From Glandiceps talaboti (Eukaryota > Hemichordata > Enteropneusta > Spengelidae), in the NCBI RefSeq assembly GCF_964340395.1, contig NC_135568.1, positions 20,909,081 through 20,973,080 of the forward strand: 64,000 bases of DNA. Reading direction: 5' to 3'. Below the pieces are notes generated by a model. The model searched no databases. It saw only the letters and a list, made by a program, of their open reading frames with translations, and was not told the DNA's origin. Below, in pieces: positions 44,682 through 54,640 of the stretch (position 1 is its first letter; each line of letters opens with the position of its first letter). Both the position numbers and the translations under genes were made by a program.

Positions 44682-45360
44682 TCAGTTTATCAAATCAGAT
44701 TATCAATATCAGTTTGAAATCACAAGTGACTCACTATATAGCAGACATTCAAATAAGAAGCATTTCTTTTGGTATATTCATTACTTGAATGAAGGGTAAC
44801 ATTTGTCAGGTAATCACCATACATGTACTTGTATGTAGCAAAAACAGTGTACAGTTAGTAAAACAGTTGTGAAGCTGTAATATTGATCTGTGTCTGAATT
44901 CTAAATGTAGTGATTTATTAATGAAAAGAACAACTTGTTAATATGTAGTATTCAACAGCTGATACATTAGTATTTCCAACTGTTGACCTCTGACCTTAGT
45001 AACATTTCATGTACATGTACAAATGTAATATACACTTATGTCCGATATTTTAAACAGTGTTGCCAAAAAATGGATTTGTTTTATCTCATGTATTTCTGAG
45101 GACTCTTAGTATTCCTGAGGACTCTTAATGCTGTAAAATACCTGCTAGATCAATAAAATTTAAATTTTTGACAGTATTAGAATATTTGGATTATGAAGTG
45201 TTTGTTATCACCTCAGCCTCGGTCTCTTTTTATAATAATTTATTAAAGTACTTAGTACCATAATTGTAAGTGTAATGCCAAAGTTTTGTGTTTTCTGGGG
45301 AATATCTCTGATCTATTTATATATCCCCCCCCCTCCCCCTTACCTTCTGTTGGAAGGTTT
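44682..45360. other. No gene seen (NBEAL-like intron 1)
   Basis: AT-rich sequence with ACATGTAC words. CAGTGTTGCCA at 45055 resembles the CAGTGTT ends of the hAT-like elements, but no partner end was found. Confidence 0.5.
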
Positions 45361-45361
45361 T

Positions 45362-45560
45362 GTATGAGGGGTTGAAAAGTCTGTCTGTGTGTGTGTCTGT
45401 GTGTGTCTGTATCACCATTTTCTAAAAAATGACTGGCTACAAAATTTTGTAGACATGTTCTGTAGGGTAATGGCAAGAACTGATTAGGTTTTGGTAAGCA
45501 TATCATGAATATTAATGAGCATTTTATGTAATTAATGGTAATTGATGTACCGAGCAAATA
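45362..45560 (-). repeat. Rep-C copy 2, reversed
   Basis: Reverse complement carries AAACCTAATCAGTTCTTGCC, ACAGAACATGTCTAC and GTGATACAGACACACAC in the order of 17604-17752. Here the tandem part is mixed CACA/CAGA. Confidence 0.7.
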
Positions 45561-45589
45561 TGAAAGTGATTATCAGAATTGTTCTTGCT

Positions 45590-46470
45590 GTCTCACTATG
45601 GTGACGGCAGGCAGTTGAAAGTGGGATAAGGCTAGTTGTTGGTTGACCAGTAGAATAAGAATCCAAGTTCATACGAATGTTCTCAATTTTCTAAGTAAAT
45701 AAATGGCTGAAATTATCCGCAAGTGTTCTGGCAGAAGAAAATGTTGGTATGTTTGATGATTTACTTTGGATGAGGTTTGAAACAAAACAGAAAAGGGCTT
45801 TTTGGTCATAGCTGTTTTGCTCAATACTCAATAAGGTCTCTGTAATGTGTTATTTATACTTGGTGGATTAACTTGTTGACTTTATTACTCTGCTCATGAC
45901 AAAGTTGTCGATTAATTTCAGAGCTGTTCGTTCTGCCATTTACATTCAAGGGAGTGCTAGTGACATTGCTTTTTCGCAGATAGAGTTTGACACAAATACC
46001 ACTTGGAGTCAGGATGATGGGTTATAAAGCGACTTTTGAGAGGTGTGTGCTTGTTGAATACATGTTTCAGATGAGAGTTATAATTGACAACGGCAGTTTG
46101 TAAATCTACCTGGGAAGATTGAATGGGAATGGCTGCAATGTTTTCATGATGGTTTGAAGTAACGGTGGTTTAGGCAACAACAGATTTATGTGGATAGGGA
46201 AATGATCAGAAAGATGAAGTTTGTCAATGATTGTACATGTACAAAAATGTAGATTGAATTATAGAATCAATATTTGTAAATATCAGATCCAAGGTATGTC
46301 TGGGAGAATATGTAGGTTCGTTTACAAATTGCTTGAGGTTGAACGATTCAATGAGGTCTTTGAAATTCTGGGTCTTTGGTTCTGATGTCTTCTCACAGTG
46401 GAAATTGAAGTCAAGGTTACCTGCATATGATGCAGTTGTTGTCAGAAGAGATCCAATTCATTGTGGAATT
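45590..46470 (-). pseudogene. LINE endonuclease fragment
   Basis: Minus-strand reading from about 46430 gives NLDFNFHCEKTSEP, FNLKQFVNEPTYSPRHTLDL and then SDHFPIHI. These are the GDFN-, THxxGxTLDL- and SDH-type blocks that close the APE endonuclease of CR1/L2/Jockey LINEs. The linker follows (QTAVVNYNSHLKHVFNKHTP, PDSKWY) in shifting frames. The catalytic N-terminal half and all of the reverse transcriptase are missing. It lies in NBEAL-like intron 1, antisense. Confidence 0.75.
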
Positions 46471-46483
46471 GATTGACATTGAT

Positions 46484-47873
46484 TTTAATAGAACAAATGA
46501 ACCTAAGTTCAGTAGTGCTAGGCATCGTCCGGCGTCTGTGTCTGCGTGTGTGCATGCGTGCGTGCATGTGTGTGTGTGTGTGTGTGTAAACAACTTAAAG
46601 TCAAAAACTGCCAGACCAATTGGCTTGATATTTGGTGGGGACATTACTTATGGTGTTCTATGAAAGATTGTTCAAATCAAAATGATCTTACCACTGGTTT
46701 GATTTAGGTCAAAAAATGTGATTTTTGGTAAAAACACTTAAACTCAGAAACTACTGGACAGATTGGTGCGAAACTTGGTGGGAACATTCTTAAGGGGGTG
46801 TAAAATAAGATTTGTTTATGACATGATGATTCCATCAGTAATTAGGGCTAAAAATGTATCTTTTTGGTCTAAAATCAATGATTCCAAAACTATTGAGCAG
46901 ATTGGACTGAAATTTAATGGGAATGCAATTACAAATGTAGGTGTAAAAATTATTTTTAGCATGTGAATTTTGGTCAATAACATATGTCAAAAAGTACTTG
47001 GTCAATGACACTGAAACTTGGTGAGATGTTTCTAGAAGTGTTATTACACATTTTGACACAATTAGCCCTAGCAACCATGACCACGCCCTTAGCAACAAAC
47101 AATTGGCAGTGTATTTGGTCAAATAACAACATCATCTGGTAGGCAAGTGAATGAACATAAAAAAAATGTATGTAAATACATGTATCCCTAGCAACCATGA
47201 CCACGCCCGTAGCCCATTGACTAGTTCTGCTTGAACTATTTCTATGGCCCTCACCAAGTACAGTTTTTCTTTTCTTTTCTTCTCAGTTGTGTATCATTTT
47301 CCCTTTGTGTCTGGTGAAAATAAATAATATGAATATGAATAATAATATGAATATGAATACCAACAGCCAAACTGTTGTGTATTTCACAAAGATAACGGAT
47401 TAATAGGCAATTGAATAAACATTCAAAAAATGTATGTAAAATTGGCTAGCAACAAGACCACACCCATAGCAACAGCCAAATAATCATCTATATATTGCAA
47501 AGATAACAGGAATAGAAAGACAAATGAATAAACTTTTAAAAATGTAACTATGCAATATGCCTAGCAACAAGACCACGCCCATACCAACAGTCAAATGATC
47601 ACGTATATTGCAAAGATAATATCAGGATACCGGGAGTCATACACAAGTGAACAAAAACATACAAAAATGTATGCAAATGTATCTAACAACATGACCACGC
47701 CCATAGCAACAGCCAAATGATAGTGTACATGTATATCGCAAAGATAGCAACATGGTTGGATAGGCAACTGGATAGTCATTCAGCAAATGAACACCTGTTG
47801 TTAGCATGGACTAGCATATGGATAGCATATTTAAAAACTGTACAGTTGTGCTACAATGCCATTGGCGGTATTT
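46484..47873 (-). mobile_element. Rep-A copy 6, reversed, with a small LINE-tail insertion
   Basis: On the minus strand it starts GCCAATGGCATTGTAGCACA (47873 downwards), passes five to six 114-bp modules and the right block, a (CA)n equivalent ((TG)n near 46568) and a decayed terminal hairpin. At about 47215-47346 the module text is broken by foreign sequence ending in AAATAAATAATATGAATATG repeats, a LINE 3' tail inserted in plus orientation. Confidence 0.8.
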
Positions 47874-48124
47874 TTTTATTTTTGGTGTTAGGAGACGGTC
47901 AGTAAATGATTATGAACTTGGTAGAAACAGCATTACTACATGTATTGGTTGCTATGACTTCAAAGCATGTGACATTAGATTGATGTAATGTCACATAAAT
48001 TTGTTTTTATTTATATGTTTTTTTAAAATGAATTTTGTCTTCCACTATATCATATGCTGTCAATTGTGATTCAGTGCCATTGATGTAATTTGACAAATAT
48101 TTGTTTGTGTTTACTTATTTACAG

Positions 48125-48216
48125 CATGATGTACAATATTGGAAGCTTTATGTAAAGCAGTTTATTCAAAGCCATGACAATGTTATTGACTTGAGTCACA
48201 AATATCTCACAGAAGG
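48125..48216 (+). CDS. NBEAL-like exon 2
   Basis: 92 bp between the acceptor TTATTTACAG (to 48124) and the donor AGAAGG|GTAAGT. It encodes HDVQYWKLYVKQFIQSHDNV then IDLSHKYLTEG and ends in phase 2. It starts in phase 0, as exon 1 requires. The frame meets a stop right after the donor (GGG TAA), as expected for an exon. No third exon could be recognised downstream to 64000, so intron 2 is either longer than 15 kb or holds a short exon I missed. Confidence 0.7.
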
Positions 48217-48585
48217 GTAAGTTATTGGCTTACATGTACATTTGTATATTTGATGCATTATACATGAGGTATTATTAACTTTAAAGGGCCACTGCAATTC
48301 TATTTCTTTCTTTACACTAATATGTTCATACTGCCCCCTAATGAAAGGAATGTATGATTAAATGTTGATTTACTGCATGCGTCATATAGAAATGGGAGGG
48401 GGAAAATCTGTACCTCCCAGCATGCTTCCTTCGACTGTTTTCATGTTTCAAAATATGCCGAGCACTCACATGTTAGCAAAGCCAAAGATGTTGTTTACAT
48501 TTGTAATGTTACGTCATCCTTGAGGCCAAACTGGTCTTGGTGTTGTTAGCCCTGTGGTTTACTTTGGCAGTACCGTTAGTCGACA
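48217..48585. other. No gene seen; resembles 5' part of a dispersed element
   Basis: AAAGGGCCACTGCAATTC, then GGGAGGGGGAAAATCTGTAC and a CG-richer stretch up to the THAP-like start. It may belong to the same transposon or retrogene as the THAP fragment. Confidence 0.4.
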
Positions 48586-48675
48586 ATGGTTCGATGTTGT
48601 GTTTTTGGAGGCTGCAGTAACACAAAGAGTGATTCGATCACCTTACATTTGGCACACATAATGGATATTAACTGA
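48586..48675 (+). pseudogene. THAP zinc-finger N-terminal fragment
   Basis: ATG at 48586 reads MVRCCVFGGCSNTKSDSITL before a stop at 48673. M-V-x-x-C-x-x-x-x-C-S-N-T is the start of the THAP (C2CH) DNA-binding domain found in P-element-type transposases and host THAP proteins. The remaining ~60 residues, including the second Cys and His and the AVPTIF box, are absent. It is either the first exon of a broken gene or transposon, or a truncated copy. Confidence 0.5.
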
Positions 48676-48926
48676 AATTTTAGTCTTCAAAATTTTGTGT
48701 TGTTTCAAGCGTTATGAACCTATTTTGTCAGCCACGGTAAATTCAACACAGACGTACGTATGTACATGTATATACCCACAATAATTAACTTGAGAACTTG
48801 TCAGGTAAGATTGAAATCTGTACGAAATATAGACCACATACATGTAAGGTAGAGACACTAAATTTGGCACAGATAATGCCTATAAACTAAAATTTTAGTC
48901 CTGAAAATTTTGTGTTGTTTCAAGCA
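48643..48926 (+). repeat. Two direct ~69-bp copies 215 bp apart
   Basis: ATTTGGCACA.ATAATG, ACT(A/G)AAATTTTAGTC and AAATTTTGTGTTGTTTCAAG occur at 48643-48711 and 48858-48926. The first copy overlaps the THAP-like frame and supplies its stop. Confidence 0.7.
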
Positions 48927-49192
48927 TCGCAACACACCTTGCTGGCAGGACAAAGCTCAACACAGACACAACACAGCTACAATCATTAGCATCGACCGTA
49001 ATTTGACAACTTGCAAATTTCCTGCTATAACATTTATTCAATATAAATACGCATTGTGAAAACATGATTTACAGGGTTGTAAGCCATGGAAACTTCCATG
49101 TAGTCCTTACACGATGTTGACAAGGCCGCCATCGTGAAAGCGTATGCCAGAACGAGGCTCTACAGCAAGCCATTATTGCGTAAATTGCTACC

Positions 49193-49248
49193 CAGTCTTT
49201 AGGCCAGAAAAAAAAGCAACATAACCCGACACATTGGGTAGGTAGGTC

Positions 49249-49289
<41 letters not shown>

Positions 49290-50372
49290 GGATGTAAAAA
49301 CAAACCACATGTAATGATGGCAAAACATTTGAAGTTGAGTTTACATTGCACTTATTCATTCATTTTGATTTTATCTCTTGCAATTTGTCTGTATGGCAAT
49401 TGATTTCCATCAGCTGTAGTTAGGAAATGTCCTCTCAAAATATGTTAAGACCCGCTAAATGAAACTCCAGAATTATTTTAGCCACTCCTTCTGTCACCTA
49501 CACTATAGAGGAGATATAAAATTATATATGGTAGCACAGGTACAATGATCCATTAAAAATAAGTGATATTACTTGACAAAGGATGTGCATTTCACATGGA
49601 TACTTGTAAGGAGATGTCTCATAATTAGCTCTGACCTATGAAGGGAGGTACTTAGTCAGCCACCTTCCATCTTGTTTTGGGAGAAAGACAATTATTACCG
49701 TGATTGCTAATGATTGGAAGGATACATCCTCAAAAATGCAAACTTTTTTGAAAATAAGACAATATAGGAGGCCATTTAGAGGCATAAAATATCAAACAAA
49801 AAACATAATTATAAAGTCTTACAAAGCTTGAATGTGGTTTTAAAATACCAGAATTGAGAGACAATTATGACATGCAGTACATTTTATCTTGCTATGAAGT
49901 GTATTTTGTTGTGGCAAAGCTGAAAGATATTTTGCAGATGTGGTAAATGACTTCTCCTGAACTTTAATTTGATTCCAAAAAAATTATGAATAAAGAAAGA
50001 GTAAAACATTTGAAGACTATCAGACTTTTGATGGCCCAATGACTGCCCTTCCCATGGTCATAAAGTTTTGCTGATTTCGTTTAGTGAATATTGGATATGC
50101 AACAGTTTAATTTTATTTCAATTCATGCTTGTATGCATCATCAGAGCCAAGTAAACCACTGATAGTACATAATTTGGAATTGACTCAAATGTATATTGTT
50201 ACATGTACTATTCAGAAAATATAAAGAAATTCCCTTAATTTTGAAACAAAGTGTGCATTTCACTGACATGCAAAGCCAGCATGAGGATATTTTGCCCATC
50301 ACCAAAAAAAAGAAAAAAAATCGAAATGCCAAAAATATGGGTAGGTAGCTTTTTTTTTTCTGGCCTTAGACT
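49193..50372. mobile_element. Candidate inverted-terminus element, 1.18 kb
   Basis: Left end CAGTCTTTAGGCCAGAAAAA and the reverse complement of the right end CAGTCTAAGGCCAGAAAAAA match with a small indel, and further text (GATTTTTTT) also aligns. No target duplication was found. A T-run of about 33 bp lies at 49252-49284. No transposase. Confidence 0.5.
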
Positions 50373-50910
50373 GCCATGATTTACATGAATGATGAATCGG
50401 CAAATGTTCGGATACATACACTACTACTATAGCCCAGGCAACCAGCAAGTTTTTGTCGGGTTCAGAGTAGCCTGTACTTGCCCAAGTCTCTGGGCTAATT
50501 ACATGTATTTACACTTTTTTTTTAAAATCAAAAGTGGCATCATCCTAACTCACCCTAATCCTGTTTAATGCCAAGCAACTACCTTAGAAAAAATCTGAAA
50601 AACATTCAGTCATGTATTGTGAGAGCCTAGACTTCACTACATTGTAAGTATGGAAAAGACAAAAAAAATTGTGGGAATAGAAATAGGAAAAGAAATAGTA
50701 TCAACACAAAACAAACGCAAAACAAAATCGACCAAGGAACTTCAGGGGTAGGTAACAAATATTAGTCTAGAGCACGATCGATATAGTGACAAGTACAAAA
50801 ATACAAGTTGCGGGAAAATTCTACATAGTACCTGGTACAAGTCATTTAGTTACAAGCAAAGTCTATATTGCGACGAACACAAAGTCCTGATTTTCCCAGC
50901 GTCCATTGCA
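50373..50910. other. No gene seen
   Basis: Unique, AT-rich sequence. The last 150 bp become less AT-rich toward the YY1-like site at 50911. Confidence 0.45.
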
Positions 50911-50949
50911 TATTCAACATGGCGGCAAGTAACATAGACAATCCTGAAG
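50911..50949 (+). CDS. Possible first coding exon with YY1-like initiator
   Basis: TATTCAACATGGCGGC is identical to 39051-39066. Its ATG (50919) opens M-A-A-S-N-I-D-N-P-E, and the sequence then shows a good donor, GAAG|GTAAGA. The upstream 40 bp (GATTTTCCCAGCGTCCATTG) look promoter-like. The continuation was not found because a minus-strand LINE follows at once. It could be a gene start nested in or after the NBEAL-like gene, a dead retrocopy, or chance. No function can be assigned. Confidence 0.35.
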
Positions 50950-51084
50950 GTAAGAATCAGTCAATTTCTACTACTAAAAATCGAAAATACGTATTCCTAT
51001 AGCGTGCATTCTGGGAAGAATTGGTTGGAGGAACAACAGGGAAAATTTCATTGATCGATTCCACCGTTTGTTCCGCTTTCCTTG

Positions 51085-53010
51085 TTTTGGTTACTAATCG
51101 TGCAGCAGCATTCTGAATGGACTGTAATTTAGTGATGTGATACCTTTGCAGGCCATAAAGCAGACTATTGCAGTAATCAAGCCTAGAAGTAACAAAAGCA
51201 TGGACCAATGTTTCTGTTGATCGTTGGTCTAAAAGATTACGGATTCTACTGATCCTCCACAAAGCAAAAGATGCTGATTTGCACACACTTGAAACGTGTG
51301 GTACCATCGTCATCGAAACATCAAATGTGACACCAAGGTCACGAACTATTGGAGAAGAATGCACACTGACGCCTCCAACATGTACATCACACTCCCGTGG
51401 TCGGTCCCCACTACCAAACTTAGAGGAGAATCTAATAACCCCAGTCTTGCTATCGTTAAGTGCTAGCATATTATCATTCATCCACTGTCTAATTTCACCG
51501 ATACAATTATCAATTTTTGCACTTGGGACACTATCACGGGAGCAAACGATGTACAGTTGAGAGTCGTCAGCATAAAACATACTCTCCAAACCGTGTTTCA
51601 GTATGATGTCCTCAAGAGGTGCTGTGTACAAACTAAAAAGCACAGGTCCAAAGACAGAACCCTGAGGAACACCGCAATCAAGTGGTTGTGCTTCCGACAT
51701 CATCGACCCAACACTTACTCTCATTGTTCTATCTTGTAAATATGAAGTAATCCAGTTGAGTACAGTACCATGAATAATGAACATGTTACGTAATCTACAT
51801 GTATATATCAAAATGCTATGGTTGATGGTGTCGAAAGCAGCTGACAAATCAAGTAGAATTAAAATAACATCATCCCGGCGATCAAGGGCCCGTAGCACGT
51901 CGTTTTGGACTCGAATGAGTGCCGTTTCAGTACTATGGCCCTCACGATACGCTGACTGACATTTTGCATACAAGTTATTACTACATAGATACGAATTGAG
52001 TTGAATCAAAACGGATTTCTCAATCAACTTAGAAATATATGTTAAATTTGAAACTGGTCGATAATTTTTCAAGACATTTTTGTCAAGACCTGACTTCTTC
52101 AGTAAAGGGCGGACAATTGCTGATTTACAAGAGTGTGGAAATTCACCAGACTTAAGTGAAGCATTGATAATACCTGTTATTGCTGGAGAGACTTGATGCA
52201 AACACTGTTTTATCAGTATTGTTGGTATGGGATCGTGACATGATGATATAGTTGGTAATGAACTTATGAGTTTCTCAACAAAGTCAATAGTTACAGTTTC
52301 AAAAGAACATAGACTAAAACTTAGTCTACAAGAGGGTCAGAGGGTGGAACAGATACCAAAGTCTCACGAATCTTTTCAATCTTGGAACGGAAGAAATTTG
52401 CGAAGGCATCAGGTAGTTTATTTGAGTCTAAGTCCGGTAAGTTTGAAGCCAGTGCACCCTTAGTGCCTGCAATGTCATCAATTATTCGAAATAAACTCTT
52501 GGTATTGGCACCAGCTATGCGATTGCGATGATAGAACGAATGTGCGTCACGTCACGCAACTTTGCCATATACACATTTCGAGCAGATTTAAACATTTGCT
52601 CATGTCACATCAGACAATGCACAGAAATTGACACTTTCAAACGCAAGTTGAAAACTCACCTTTTCAACCAGATTTACAGTGTGTAAGCTAAACTGAATTA
52701 CTCTTACCGATCATTTATTTAGATTTAGTCGATTTAGATGTACTCTTTAAATCATTTTAAATCATTATAACGTTGCCATTTTTTTTACAGCCATACTTGT
52801 AATTGCAGTAGCTTTTGATTTATTTCAAATGTGAAGCGTCTATGAGCACTGCCGTGGATATATGGCGCTATATAAATGTTTATTATTATATTATATTATA
52901 TTATATTATTTGCTCATGGATAACTAGGCCTGTCTTCCTCCATTGCCTTTCTGACTGACAAAGTTTTTGACGTGTCAATAGCAATTCTAATCTACTCTGC
53001 ATGGAAATAT
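51085..53010 (-). mobile_element. CR1/L2-type LINE, minus strand, with a nested LINE tail
   Basis: Frame 52201-50957 has the reverse transcriptase: LKNYRPVSNL, SAYREGHSTETAL, LLDLSAAFDTINH, CGVPQGSVFGPVLF, YADDSQLYI, LGVTFD, LDYCNSLL, QNAAARLVT. Its last ~45 residues leave the family and read into flanking DNA, so the 3' end is cut at about 51085. Upstream on the same strand are DSNKLPDAFANFFRSKI (before 52436) and, split by an insertion, ERQWRKTGLVIHEQM / FKSARNVYMAKLRD, the linker after the endonuclease. Stops and frame shifts occur near 52320 and 52520. Not active. Confidence 0.9.
52605..52907 (+). mobile_element. Short LINE 3' end inserted into the minus-strand LINE
   Basis: Flanked by the 11-bp duplication ATTTGCTCATG (52594-52604 and 52908-52918). 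It carries the last codons of a CR1/L2-type protein (DTFKRKLKTHLFNQIYSV), a 3' UTR with GGCGCTATATAAATG and a TATTA-repeat tail. Removing it restores the host LINE frame through HEQMFKSARN. Confidence 0.85.
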
Positions 53011-53299
53011 AAAAAATCATGATGCAATCATAGACAATGGAGGGGAGACGGCTCATTGTTACATTATATCCTGGGGATAAATCACTGATCCATCCATGGT
53101 TAAGTCGAGTAGAGGTGACGCAACTACTATACTAGAGATCACCACAATCAATGATTGCCGATCGAGGGAATTTTATCGCGTTCTTTGTGAAACGATGAGC
53201 TGTCTTCAGGTTTCATAATATTGCCATATTGTGTCAACGTTTTGACAGTTTTGACTAATGGATAATGACCTTATGGATTGGGTTCCGTGCGTCCGTGCG
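53011..53299. other. No gene seen
   Basis: Unique sequence between the LINE and the Rep-B array. Confidence 0.4.
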
Positions 53300-54640
53300 T
53301 GCGTCCAGAGCCGTTTCTTGGAGATGCCTGGACCGATTTTTTTCAAATTTGGTACAGGGGCAACATACAATAGCATACATGTACATATGCACGTCAATTT
53401 CTTACATGATACGATCCAATATGGCCTCCTAGCAGACATTTTGTTTGCAAATTTTCCCTGTCTAAAGCCATAACTCAGACATACTTGAACAGATCTCATT
53501 CAAAGTTTGCATTAGGACAGTGTTCTATGACATGCATGTGCATATTCATGGTTGTCGTGATATGATCTAATATGGCTGCCTAGCAGCCATTTTGTTTGTG
53601 AATTTTCCATGTCCAAAGCCATAACTCAGACATACTTGAACAGATCTCATTCAAAGTTGGTATTAGGACAGTGTTCTATAACATACATGTGCATATCCAG
53701 TGTTGCAGCCAGTGGGTTTTTTTTGGGTCATTTGACACAAATCTTTTGGACGTGACCCACAATTTTGAAAGTGATGGGTCATAGGTGACCCACACTAACA
53801 TTGTATGCAAATATTTTTAGCATTAGTGCGCAACATGACCACACCTATAGCAACTGCCAAATGATCGCGTATATTGCATAGATAACAACAGGGTTGGATA
53901 GGCAACTGCATAATCATTCAGCAAATATCTAGCATGGATCAGCATGTGGGTAAATATTTTGCAGTTGTGCTACAATGCCATTGGCGCTTTTTTGAAAATA
54001 ATAATGTCCCCAAAAAACTTATGATGACCCAGAAAAATGAAAGTCTCTGGACACTATGTCCCACTCTTTCCAAAGGCTGGCTGCAACACTGCATATCCAT
54101 TGTCATCGTGATACAATCCAATATGGCTGCCTGGCAGCCATTTTGTTTGCGAATTTTCTATGTCCAAAGCCATAACTCAGACATGCTTGAACAGATCTCG
54201 TACAAAGTTTGTATTAGGACAGTGTTCTATGACATACATGTGCATATTCATTGTTGTCGTGATATGATCCAATATGGCTGCCTAGCAGCCATTTTGTTTG
54301 CGAATTTTTCCATGTCCAAATCAATAACTCAAACATGCTTGAACAGATCTCATGCACAGTTGGTATTAGGACAGTGTTCTATGACATGCATGTGCATATT
54401 CATTGTTGTCGTGATAGGATCCAATATGGCCACCTAGCAGCCATTTTGTTTGTGAATTTTCCATGTCCAAAGCCATAACTCAGATATACTTGAACAGATC
54501 TCATTCAAAGTTGGTATTATAGTGTTCTATGACATAAATGTGCATATCCATTTTCGTCATGATACGATCCAATATGGCTGCCTGGCAGCCATTTTGTTTG
54601 CAAATTTTCCATGTCCAAAGCCATAACTCAGACATGCCCG
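53300..54640 (+). repeat. Rep-B tandem array (about six units) split by a hAT-like element
   Basis: Units of about 150 bp at 53300-53697 and 54092-54640, each with ATCCAATATGGCTGCC(T)GGCAGCCATTTTG-type text. Further shared words are CATGTCCAAAGCCATAACTC, GAACAGATCTCATTCAAAGT and AGGACAGTGTTCTATGACAT. The palindromic pair AATATGGCTGCC/GGCAGCCATTTT matches the YY1 consensus on both strands. Apparent frames (e.g. 53934-54437) are repeat artefacts. Confidence 0.88.
53698..54091. mobile_element. hAT-like element, 394 bp, carrying a Rep-A left end
   Basis: Inverted ends CAGTGTTGCAGCCAG (53698-53712) and CTGGCTGCAACACTG (54077-54091) are perfect over 15 bp. The flanking 6-bp duplication is CATATC (53692-53697 and 54092-54097), and Rep-B text is continuous across it. 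Inside, about 53815-53990 is the reversed left end of Rep-A (GTTGTGCTACAATGCCATTG). No transposase. Confidence 0.88.

Noticed and set aside
51279-51959. Plus-strand frames of 60-93 codons
   Set aside because: Shadows of the minus-strand LINE reverse transcriptase.
53934-54437. 167-codon plus-strand frame
   Set aside because: Runs through the hAT-like element and Rep-B units; the repeated peptide comes from the tandem repeat.
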